From NCBI GenBank assembly GCA_034687125.1, contig JAQGBZ010000001.1:496001-560000 (forward strand): a stretch of DNA of 64,000 nucleotides. The letters are read 5' to 3'. The stretch is from Neelides folsomi (lineage: Eukaryota > Arthropoda > Collembola > Neelipleona > Neelidae). The notes under the pieces were generated by a model. The model saw nothing but the letters and a program-made list of their open reading frames with translations, was not told the DNA's origin and did not search any database. A program made the position numbers and the translations under genes. Of this stretch, positions 13,368-24,900 are shown in pieces; the stretch's first letter is position 1, and each line of letters starts with the position of its first letter.

Positions 13368-16300
13368 ATGAAAAGATGTGTGCAGATTGATTTTACCGGA
13401 GCGAGGACGGCATGTCTAGTGGAAACTTCTTGGGCTTTGAGTTCAAACACACTTAAAACAAAGATTCCAGTAATATTTTATTTTACTTATCTTAAAATAG
13501 CTTAAATTGAAACTTAAATAATTTAGATATATTTTAGTGCCTCAGCCATAATTGTTTCAACTTATTTAGAAATTGTGATTTTCAGTATTATTTATATTAT
13601 GCAGATATTAAAGATTAAAACCAAAGATGACAATACTCATTACGTCTCTGTGAATTCAAATAACAATACTGGTCTTAAAGACTCGATAAGAATAAATGGG
13701 CTATTTGGCAAATGTCTTGGGCTTGAAAATAAAGATGAGATTTCAATTGAAGAAATTGAAAACGAGACTCAAATTGTTAGAAAATCTGTCGTTTCTTGTG
13801 TTTCTGAAGATGATTGGGAAATTTTGGTAATATACTAATATTACTGACAGTACATATAATGAACTTGATTGTACAGGGTGGGGCATAAGTATCTTTATTT
13901 TTTATACGATTGTTTATTTAAAAAAGAAAGATACTTATGGCCCACCCCTGTATAATCAATTAATTAATTTATTATTCAATCAATCAACATTAGGAATCCA
14001 ATGCTGAGATGTTTTCTGCCACCCTTCTTAATCAACTCCGAGTTGTTTATAAGGGTCTCAACTTTCCATTTTGGATTACCAAATCTCTTTCAATAAACTT
14101 GAAAATCGGTAATCTTGATATTAAGTAAAATATGTTTGTTTTTTATCTTTATTGTTAATTTTGGTTAATTGTGTAATCTTTTTCAAATTATCTAGATTCA
14201 TTAGAACCTGAATTGGAATTCGGAATATTGGAAGCCAATTCTGAACTGATAATTCCTTCATTAACGTCAAACTCTTCAATATTCCAAATTCCTAATATTT
14301 TGAAATTACGAGTTCATCCAATACAACTACAATATCATTCGATTTTACCAAGCTCTGTTCTTGTTTTGAGTAATGTTCACCACGCTTTCATTCACAATTC
14401 AAGTTTACCAAGTCTTCACAATGAAATTAAAAAGTTTTTTTATGGAAAGTTGGTGGGGCCAAATGCGAAAAACTGGGATATTTACCTGAAGATTTTCATC
14501 ATCGAACAAATAGATTTAGATCCAAATCTCCTTTCTTCATTTCCCATTACAAACCCTCCATGTATCTTCCTCCATCATAAACTTTTATCTGACAAATTAC
14601 CAATGAAATCCTATGTTTTGATTGAAGAAGTTTCTGAAAAAGCCTTTGAGTCAATTCCACCCAAATATTTTCCAGTTGAAAATGAGATGCCACTACAAAC
14701 AAATGAGTAAATTAAAAATTATTTATTACTACGATTATATTTATAGTTTCCTAATAGTGCTTTTATCCATGTACATGTTTAATCATTTGATTGTATTGTA
14801 CTTTGTTACTCAATAATAACGTCGGTTTTAACCAAAGTTAATTAACCGTTTCAGACCAGCTTTCATCGGATTGATTGAAGAAGCAAAGAATTTTGCAAAA
14901 TCATCTTTAGCTTTGAGATCTCCACATGGAATCATCGGCCCAGCTTTTGGCAACTTGTTAATTACAGGTTTTATATTGCAAATAAACGATATTGTTTGAG
15001 AGAAGAGAGGAGCAGAGGCATCTAATACAACCATTTTATTTTCTAATGATTAATTAAATCTTTTATGATTTTTATAAAAGGGAAAGAAGGAAGTGGTAAA
15101 AGTTGGCTTTTGAGCAAAGTGAGTGATGACTTATCGTCCTTCCCTTATTTCGTCCATACCGAATTAATTGAATGTGCCAAACTGCGAGGGAAAAAGGCCG
15201 AAAGCATCGAGAAGGAATTGAAGTCCGCATTGGACCGTGGGAGTCAATTTGGTCCGTCGCTGCTCCTCCTTGACGATTTAGACATCCTGATCCCTAAGGG
15301 AAAAGCTGACCAACAGAATTTACAAGAGGAATTTCAACATCTCAAGTTAGTTATCCTCCATTGTCTTTTTCTTAAGGACTTCCCTTCTCCCATTCATTTG
15401 TTCATTCGAATCACTTGCGAGGCTCATCCTTAAAGGCCTTAAAGGAATTAATATAAATTGAATATGAAAGTAATTGGAGGCTTCTCAGGCCACCCATCGA
15501 TAATTTGATGGACGTCACACTCCGCCTGCTCACCTACTAAACTAATTATCTAATTTCATACCTGGGTTATTTCTATAAAGGTCCCTTGAGCAGAATCCCT
15601 AATAAATTAATACAGCTTCATTACATTTCACATCACAGGCCTTTCCAGACTAATAATTCTAATACAAATTAATTGATGAAATAATGAAGGTAATGTGCGA
15701 AATAAATTTTAACTATGAATGCATACCATCCTTACAAATACCTTTGATAAATAGCCTCTTAGCTGTGAATGTTATGTAATCAATTATGATCTAAGGTTTA
15801 CAACCAACTATACTAATTAAATTTTAATTTATTAATAAACTATTAAAACAAATAATTACAGATCCTGTTTGATCGGTATTTTACAAATCCTAGCTTTGGT
15901 TAAATACTAAATAAACTTTTGTCTTTTATTTTCAGAATTTCTGAAACAATGATTGAAACAATTTTAAGTGCCGAAGATGAACAAATGGTTGTGATTTGCA
16001 CAGTACGGGGATTTGAATCGTTGGATTGTTATTGGAAGTCTCGCGAAGGATTTCATTTCTTTGGGAAGGAAATTCACATCCCCCCTCCAACAAAGGTTCG
16101 TTTATTTGTTCAATGTCAGGCATAATAAATATAAACATTAAAGAGTCATATCACCATCATTTCATTCTTGTATTAAACTCCATATAAACCTGTTTTAAAA
16201 ATACCCATGATCTTGACGTATGTACTAAATGTTTTGAGAGATAAAGGGTCCATTAAGTTAAGCCTTCTTTTTCCATTTCAGTTTAATAAGCTCTCATTTG

Positions 16301-19300
16301 ATTGTTTTCACTCCTCTTTTTCATTCCTCATTCACTCTTTAATTCTCATATAAGCTCAACTAGGGATCATTTATAACTATAACACAACTAAAGAGAATAG
16401 TAAAGCCATGTAGAAAATGATACAAAAACAATTTGAGTGATAAAAATATGAAATTATATATAAAAAGAGCTTTTCATTTATTAACTTTTGCGTGGATGAA
16501 AATGGGGAATTTTATTGTTTTTATTGTATAGTTTGAGAGATTAGCGATATTCGCCGAGTGCCTCGACCGTTATCTTTCCGAACCAGGAACCGCCGTAACT
16601 TCCCCATCTTCCCCAATAGCCAGATCGGGAGACAAAGCGGAGGGAAGTGGGAATGAATGGGCTGATAATGGTCTGACAACCGAAATGAAGAAGTCTTTAT
16701 TTGCCATTCATGAAGAGGCGGCCACGCCACTTGCCCTCCACAATTTGGCTCAAAAATGGGCCTTGGAGCTCACCCTCGCCGCGTCCCCTCCATCGGCCCA
16801 GCTCTTCAACCGCGTTATTCATGAGGAGATGAACCAATTTGGACAGGGAAAGCCCCTTCAAACCCAACTGGATTGGAATCAATTGGGGGGACTCAAAAAA
16901 GTGAAAGATGAATTGATAAAAATACTCCAATGGCCCATAAAGGTTACATTTACAATCTTTTAGATCACATTTCCTCATAATTCCTTTTCATTTCAATTTT
17001 GCTTTATATTTTAAATTTCCAAACAAGGTTTTTATTTAAGCTTTAAATTAACTTTGATTTAATAAAAATTAAGATAGGTTCGTCATCATGTTAATCATTT
17101 AATGATTTATTTAAAATAACAGTTCCCTCGAATATTTGAGAATTCTCCTATAAGAATGCCATGTGGGATTCTTTTGTATGGTTATCCTGGAACGGGGAAA
17201 ACTCGGCTTGGTCTTTCAATCCCTTCAATTATCAATGCGAAATTCATACACATAAAGGTAAATTTTATTATCTCGTTTTCTCTTTATCTCTGGATTTACA
17301 TTTTGTCATATGCGATTCGCATTAAGTGCAACATTATGATTTAACGATAAGAATTATAATAAATATTTTTACTATATACTTTTAACAATGACAAAATTGA
17401 TAATTTAAAGGGGCCAGAATTGCTTTCAAAGTACATTGGAGCGAGCGAGCAAGGAGTTCAAGATTTATTCCAAAGGTTTAGTTTTTTTCAAACACTTGAG
17501 ACGACAATAGACCAATTGTGATAAAAGATATTTAAATTAAATGAATATATTACACTTTGTAATATTCATTGTTAACATAATAATTGCATTGTGTTTTAAT
17601 TATGAGCATTTATATTGTATTTTAATGATAAGTATTCTACTATTTGTAAATAATGTTTATTTTTAATGGGAGTTAATGATGAATTTGTGATGTTTAGAGC
17701 CAGAGATTCGGCGCCATGTGTTTTATTCTTTGACGAGTTTGACAGCCTTGTCCCAAGGTAAGATGATTGTTAATATATCTGACCATTATTAAGCATTATT
17801 AACACTTAACAGTGTGTTTGATCCAACGATGAAAAGTGGAAATAAAAGAGTTCAATTAGCAATTCTCTCGCTGAGTGGTCCTCTAAGGAGGTACAAAAAT
17901 GATCCAACTCTCTACTGAGCGTGGAACATAAATAGTTGATGTATTGAACTCATGAAAATGGATTTGTAATGGGATAATAATACAAGTTGAATGCGGCACA
18001 GGGAAAGGAATGGTTGGAATTATTACGTCCTATCCAATGGAGACAACGAGGACCTTGTGGGCACAATGGGAAAAGGAAGGGTGAAAAAAGGAGGCTCACG
18101 GTACTTGGACAAGGGATGAAAAAAATCCCTGAATTGCACCTTAATGAAGTGGGCGGACTGGGAGAATGGACTATCACTTGCCAAATGACAATGAGTTATT
18201 ATTTATACGAGGATCTCTCTTTAATAGAAAGACTCGTCTGACTCCTCTTTAATAATATACGTGTGAGTATTCCGAGAGTGAGCGTCCGTTTATTTTCACA
18301 CCTTTGTCCAACCTGGGCTGACTATGACGCGAGGGAAAATGTCTGATTGTTCCCATTGTGCGGGAGAGGATAAACGCTCTTTGAGCCTACAATGCTCCCT
18401 TCCAAACCAAAATGCGCCCATTCTTATTCTTCAATTAAAGGATCCTCAATTCCACAAATCATATTTCAAACCATATAACAAATCATACATAAAGGAGATT
18501 GTACATATTACTCATACAGTACATATAAAAATATAAAGTATTGTAGTGTAATACTTGTGTATATTACAAAAATGAATCCATTTCATCCTCAGAGCTAAAA
18601 TGACCGAATTGAACATGAGGAATGATGTTTTGTTGAACAACGTCTTGTACTTGTATATTATTTATAGGAATGTATTATAGGTTTATATGGTTGTATGAAA
18701 GGCGTATAAGAGCAATTTCTTTTTAAAACTTGCACTGTGTGAGGGCAAAGGGAATTTAATAATGATGATGATTTTCAAAATGACCATTTTTCATGTTTAT
18801 TCATTTGGATGGGTCTTACTTTGTTAGACGTGGGCACGATTCCACTGGAGTCACGGACCGTGTTGTCAACCAATTTCTTGCTGAAATGGACGGAATTGAT
18901 GGTGGTCTTGGAAAAGGTGTTTATCTCATGGCGGCCACCTCAAGGCCTGATCTCATTGATCCCGCCGTTCTTCGTCCTGGACGACTCGACAAACATCTTT
19001 TCTTTGATTTACCTAATCCAGTAAGTGAGACTTAAATCCAATTTCATATTTGAAAAGAAAAATTTACAGTTCTATTAAATAAAGTAAAAAATAGTCCCTA
19101 TATCAAGATTTAAAAAAAATTAAATGACGATTTTAATAAAAATGTATTTGTTTCATAATATTGTTAATTATTTATGTAATTAAAGTTTTCTAATGTTGTA
19201 ATATCAAAATTATTATATTAAGTATAAGTAACTAGTAAATAAGCAATTCACTAAATTTGTGTTTTATGACTTATGGTTTCAATGTCTCTGTAAAATGTAA

Positions 19301-20403
19301 AATTTAATAGTATTAATAATGTCGTGTATTAAAGTCTAATGAGCTGCTAATTACTCTTATAGGAAGAACGAGAAGAAATTTTAGTGCAGCTAATGACTAA
19401 CGAGGGTGTTTTGGCCGAGGGAGTCGATTGGGGTGAAATCGGAAGGGAAACGGAAGGTTTCACTGGAGCTGATTTGCATTCATTGATCTTTTCTTCCCAG
19501 CTTGAAGCCATTCAGCCGCTCATTGGTGAGGATTCTTTTTTTCATATTTCTCCATTCAGACTCGTGCGATTATTAAGGCCCATTCATGGTCATTATTCGA
19601 TTATTCTAATCATTCTAAAAGGAAACAACATGTAAATTTTTCACAACTGAAGAGCGTAATTGTAGCAATAAGTTAGGATGATTAATCTCCATCTTCTTCG
19701 CACCATTTGGACCAACGATGGTCGTAGGGAATGTTTAGGACAAAATCATCCGCTTTCTCTTTTCATCCGCCTTTTATTCCTTTTGTATCCCTTCATTATC
19801 GTTTCATTTTTCATAGGGGAATTCCACCTTAATGAGGACCCAAATGAACTCCGCTCCAATAAGGTACAAAATGATGTGTCATTTCCTTTGTCTTTTTTCA
19901 CATGCTCGCGTTTTGTTCGCTCCAATTAATCATTTTCTATTCCTCATCAGTTTAGTTGGTTTGGATGGGAAAGGAATTATTGGTTTTGTAATTGCTTCAA
20001 TTATTAATAATTGCTTATTTTTGTGCCAATTAGTAACCATTTTTATGATGTTAAATGCTTCATTGACTTTATATTGTATATGATTCAACAAAAATGAAGT
20101 TTATGTATTATGCAGATGAATAGTTTGGAATATTTTGATTTTGTGATTCTTCGTTTATTTTTTCAGGAATTGGATGGAAGTGAAAAGATCGTCCTTTCTG
20201 CTCAAGATGTCAAAAAGAGTCTTTCAGAGTTTAAAGCATCGCTTCCGCCCCAAGAGCTTGGAAAGTTTAGGCAAATGTGAGTTGAGTAATTACAATGATG
20301 AGGTCCTTTAAGTGAACCTTTTTTCAGATACGAGACCTTTGCGAGTAAAAAAGATGGAGAGAGTTTGGTCGTTGAAAGAGGGAAAAAAGCCACGCTCGCA
20401 TAA
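13368..20403 (+). CDS. PEX1: PEX1, peroxisomal AAA ATPase
   Basis: Sixteen exons: 13368-13469, 13605-13826, 13994-14108, 14196-14706, 14855-14967, 15081-15345, 15936-16095, 16532-16942, 17123-17257, 17411-17475, 17698-17757, 18828-19020, 19363-19525, 19817-19863, 20167-20276, 20328-20403; 915 residues against 1283 in human. With PEX6 it extracts the PEX5 import receptor from the peroxisomal membrane. The N-terminal double-psi domain includes DFTGART and KCLGL...SEDDWEIL. D1 has Walker A GKEGSGKS (355-362) and Walker B LLLLDD (415-420). D2 has GYPGTGKT (653-660), FFDEFD (710-715), [17 protein letters not shown] and an LRPGRLD arginine-finger segment. The tail ends KKATLA, like human QKVTLA. 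The first ATG-bearing exon was chosen because exon 2 alone would lose the first conserved strand. Shortness comes from the C-terminal linker and D1. Confidence 0.93.
13872..13952. mobile_element. 81-bp palindromic MITE, mariner-type ends, in PEX1 intron 2
   Basis: The left arm begins TACAGGGTGGGGCATAAGTA and the right arm is its near-exact inverse (CATAAGTATCTTTCTTTTTT when read from the other end). Arms of about 34 bp are separated by little more than a loop. Both ends carry TA, as in Tc1/mariner insertions. The arms match the ends of the larger element at 21366-21938, so this is probably a miniature relative of it. It sits between PEX1 exons 2 and 3. Confidence 0.8.
17758..18827 (+). other. 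Longest PEX1 intron, with a GC-richer internal block
   Basis: This 1.07 kb intron interrupts D2 between the Walker B segment and the second region of homology. Bases about 17980-18440 are visibly richer in G and C than ordinary introns here. Open frames there do not look like protein and lack matching phase. It could be a regulatory element; nothing in the sequence proves this. Confidence 0.4.
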
Positions 20404-21365
20404 AAGTTCCCGTTTCACCCTTCATTTCCATTTTCATTCAACTCATTTGAATTACTCATTGAATGGGTCGAGTTATAAAGTAAGTTTTAGGCAAATCAGA
20501 CGACAGTTTCAAATATTCTTCATGGGACAATTCCCCACACAAATCTTCATTATTTGGAAGAAAACATGGAAAGTTTCCCATCGCGTCTTCAATCTTCAGC
20601 TTCCATTTGCATTCCATTTCCTCCACGTTGCGGCCGAAGGAAGCTGACAGGATGAAAAGGAGAGAGACCTTATTTGAACTTGTCTCTTCCTTTACTCGCC
20701 CTCAGCTTTCCTTCCTCGTAAATAAGAAACTGTAAATACCTCATCTTTATCTCATTTATGGCCCTTCTCGGGTGATGAATGGGCAAATAAATAAATGTGA
20801 GAGAGAGACATGTTGTACAAATTATTGCCCATTCATGAGGTTTACTCCTTTGGAACAAGATTGCATTTATTATAATTTCATTTCTCTTCGCTTCAACTCT
20901 CACATTCTCATTGCACAGTGAAAACCGTCAGGCTCATTCAAGAATCAAAAACCTTTTGTGAAATTATAACTTCATCTCTTCATACTTCTCATATTGTCAT
21001 ATTGTTCCACTTGAAGTTCTACGGGTTGGATAAAATGTTATTCAGTAATGAAATAATTGACAATAGACAATAAATAGCAGTAGTTTAATGAATGGATACA
21101 CACATGTTAATTTAATAAACAGTTGAATGAAATGATTTAGCATGAACAAAATATGGTCCTTTAAGATGACACATTAAAACTAGCCAAATGGATTTTATTC
21201 GAATTCTAAAATATTTATTTACATAAATTGACTCAAAAATTCCAAATCTCCCTACAGGATGAAAAGTTAATCTCAAATAGATAATTGCCAATTTCCCATC
21301 TGTATGCATACACTTTTTTCTTTGTTGAATTTAACATGTTAAATCTTGGCTAAATATACAATTTG
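20404..21365. other. Non-coding, 3' of PEX1
   Basis: Holds the PEX1 3' UTR. An imperfect inverted repeat, ATGAATGGGCAAATAA (20775-20790) with its complement at 20822-20836, could fold into a 15-bp stem with a 31-nt loop. No gene seen. Confidence 0.5.
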
Positions 21366-21938
21366 TACAGAGAGGGCCATAAGTATCTTTCTTTTTTAAT
21401 GGGCAACCATTTTAATGTGATTAAAGATAAAAATCTTTAAACATCGGCGATTTATGTTAAATATATCCATCTACAATGAAGCAAACTAAAAACTGATTTG
21501 GTCAAAGCATAAATAAACGACAGCTACTTTTCTTTGAGAAAGCGCGAACTTTGGAACGCGATGGATAGGACGGGGCCCGACGAGGCGCTTTTCCATGTCC
21601 TCCACGCTCTCCAGATCTCACTCTCTTGGACTTCTTTGTTTTGTCAAAAGCAAGGTTTACGCCAAGATTCCATCAACACTTGATGAAATCAGGCTGGAAT
21701 AGTCGAAGTGTTTGCAAAAGTTCAGGTTGCTATGTGCAAACATGCATGTGAAGCTGTCGTTTGTTTGCGTTTGCAACGCTGCCTCGAAGCTGATGAAGCT
21801 CAAGTGACAAAATAATATTATTGAATATATTATATAATATATAAGCATTACCATTGCCAAATGTTAGAAAAATTGGTTAAAGATTAAAGAGATACGAGCT
21901 GATTAAAAAAAAGAAAGATACTTATGGCCCTCCCTGTA
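21366..21938 (+). mobile_element. Decayed mariner-like DNA transposon, internally deleted
   Basis: A 573-bp element bounded by inverted repeats of about 34 bp with one clear difference (TACAGAGAGGGCCATAAGTA at the left, TACAGGGAGGGCCATAAGTA at the right, read inward), both ends with TA. The plus strand between about 21545 and 21700 encodes the recognisable end of a transposase: RWIGR, then PPRSPDLTLLDFF, then a SKARFTP segment. The tryptophan usually before PPRSPD is cysteine here. The N-terminal helix-turn-helix region and first catalytic aspartates are missing and later stops interrupt the frame, so it cannot encode its own transposase. The family is Tc1/mariner; the subfamily cannot be told. 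Confidence 0.85.
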
Positions 21939-24900
21939 CATATGGAAGGTAAGCCTATTCGAATTCTACAACATCGATTATGATAAAATAATTTTTAATT
22001 ACAAATCTCCATACTTTTCAAAAAGTTAATTGTAGTTAAATCAAAGTTAAATCGAGATCTTGATTTTTTACAATAGTTTCAGAATACAACCGTATGTTAA
22101 CATCGCGATGCATTTTTTCAACTTTGTCGCAGCATATAGTTGGGAGGCTGGAATTTCATAATAAATCGAGTCGGAAAAATACAAATGCCAAATCTGATTA
22201 TTGCTTAAACCATTTAACATTTAATTAGCTTCGAAAATTAGGGAGATTTAGGATTAAAGATCACTTTTAGTTAAATAAGAGTTGTAGAATTCAAATAATA
22301 TCAATTTACATGAACAATATAGATACTAATGGCAAATTTTATTGATTTAAAAATATTGAAGAATGTAAGCTACTTAAATTATTTGTTAATCTTATATTGG
22401 AGAAAATTGTAATGATATATTTTATTGATTAAAATTATAAAATAAAAAATTACTTGTTAGTTGATTTGTTTATACTTTTAAATCCTATACATTTTATACT
22501 TTTATCTACATTATAAATAATGCATCTTATATCATCCTATCGTCCATTTTATTATCCTATCAAAATAAATATAACTAATTTATTAATACAATGTACTGAT
22601 ACAATGTAAAATTAGTTTATTCCATGAGATGATGTCTATTTTTTTACCTTTATAAAATATTTAGTTTATTTGACATATCATTAGAGTGGAATTTGAATAT
22701 TGACTAATGGTGAGAGTAGTTAGTCTCCCGCACGTCATATTGAGTCAAAGATCGGAAGGTGATGGGAAAAGTCATTTATAAAATATGAAACATGTTCTTA
22801 TGACCATTATGGTTGGGAAATAGACCGGTGATCCACAAAAAGGTATTTGAGATTAAAAGGTTCGATTTAATTCATTAGACGTGAAAAGTCCATCAATCAC
22901 AATTAAACTGACTGCTTCCTTCCCATTGTCATCTCAGATTCATAATAAGCAATAGGTTGTTCCGGAAAGGGTCCCACAAACACCGCCACCTCATCAAAAG
23001 ACATTCACACATTCTTCAAGAGCTCCTCCTTTGACTCCTTTCAGCTCCGTCCAATTCTCCTCCGAGTTCTCTTTTGAGTTGGAGGGAGAAAGGTAAGAAG
23101 AGTACAATAGGACTTATTTAATTCATCCCCCCACACATGATTCAATTTGGAGGGCGCGAGAGGGTTCGGAATGATACGCTTTCACCCCTCTCAGACCTCT
23201 CCGAATAACTGGAGTTCAACCCGGGAATCGGAGGGAAAAATGAAGTGAGGACAAATGTATATGTTAGTGAATGGTGGTGCTTTCCAAGCCAAATGATGAG
23301 GAAATGTGGTGTTTAGTATTCAGGGTGGTTCATCTCGGCTGGGTTGGTGGAGAAAAGAGGCATTGTCCGCCCCGGAATCGGCTCTGAATGTCTGAAAGCC
23401 TCGAATCTTTCTCCCTAGGAGATTTTGTCCAAATATTCATTCAGAGGATTCCTCTTGGTCCTTTTCTTCCTTTCAATTGATCACCCATTCCGCATTCACT
23501 CGCTCACTCCACAGATTCAAAGGGAGAAAGGAAAACGTTTAGTGTTGAATAACAATTTGTTTGAAAAAGATTCCTTGTTACTCCTTCTATGCTCTGATTC
23601 ATCATTTCACATTTTAAATATTTCTCCACAATCTACCTAATATAAATACTTCCAACTTCTTTGATTTTTATGTTTCATTTAAAAATCGAAACAAGTATCT
23701 AAACGTTAATTAGGTAATACTTTGTCGTACTTGAATTGCGTTTTCCAATTGCGATTTAATACCTTCTGTAATTTATATTTTAAAAACGAAAAAATAAACA
23801 ATTTTTATAATTATCTGCATAAGACTCACCACCTTAAGGAACCTATTTATTAAAGCTTTAAAAAAATTTAATTTTTACTTTTATATTTAAATTCTTCGGA
23901 TTGATTGAGTTCCAACTGAGTGATTTAACATTAAGAAGGGAATTTAAAAGGGTCTTGAATTGGTGCAAGGGGAGTTTGAAAGTGATTGTATGTTTGATTT
24001 TATTTATATCTGTGATTTTGTAAAGTTGGGAGTTCAGAAGAGTATGAAACGTGGTTTATTTTGCATTAGATGGGGAAACGAAGGATGATGAGATTGTGAG
24101 ATGATTATGTCTCTCTTCCCAACTCTCCCCTTCCCACTTCTCACTTCCTACAACCAACATAAAGTGATTTTTCCTATGGTTAATTGACCGTGAAATCGGC
24201 CCCATACCAAATCCAAACCTTCCCAACTTCAACACCACAAATTCATCTAAATGACCCGAACTGTGGCACAAAATGAAAACCCGGGTTTCAATACAACCAT
24301 TACATTCCCTTCATGTTTCTCCCATTTATTGTTTCATTCGCCATTTTGCACATTTGGCCTTAAGGATCTTTTTCCAGCTTTTCTAGTTGGATTATAAATA
24401 ATTGCTTCTCACGACTTGACAAATCAACTTTTCAATTTATTTCCATTTAACAATCTCGCCCAATTTCACTTCTTGGTTCTTGAGCTGTTTTCCAGACATT
24501 CAAAGTTTTGAATTTGTTGAGATTTAAATTTCTTATAATTAAAAGAAACCTCCCGAGTGAAAAAAACGGATGTATAAAAATTGCCTTTTTCAATTTTGTC
24601 ACTTTTTGACTCTTTTCCCATTTTGTTATGTGTGAAGTATTTTGAGAAAGGATTCTTTTCTTGTAGTGAAAGGGGAAGTGGCGGGAAGAAAAAGATTGAA
24701 CTGCTCTTTTCATCATTTATTGTTGAGAAAAGGGAGGATTTTGCGGACGGTTTTTCCAATTGACAATTGAGAGAATCCAATAATGTCGAATGACAAAGAG
24801 AGTCAAGAGTGGGAAAATGTACCATTGTTGTTTTTGTGTGTCCTTCTCTATTGACAAAGAGGATGAGTTTGATATCGCCTTGGACAAACCACAAGGTTTT

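Noticed and set aside
14828-15034. Minus-strand open frame across PEX1 exon 5
   Set aside because: Antisense shadow of the PEX1 D1-linker exon.
22855-22880. GGTTCGATT-like tRNA B-box signal
   Set aside because: No matching A box, stem or acceptor arms; not a tRNA.
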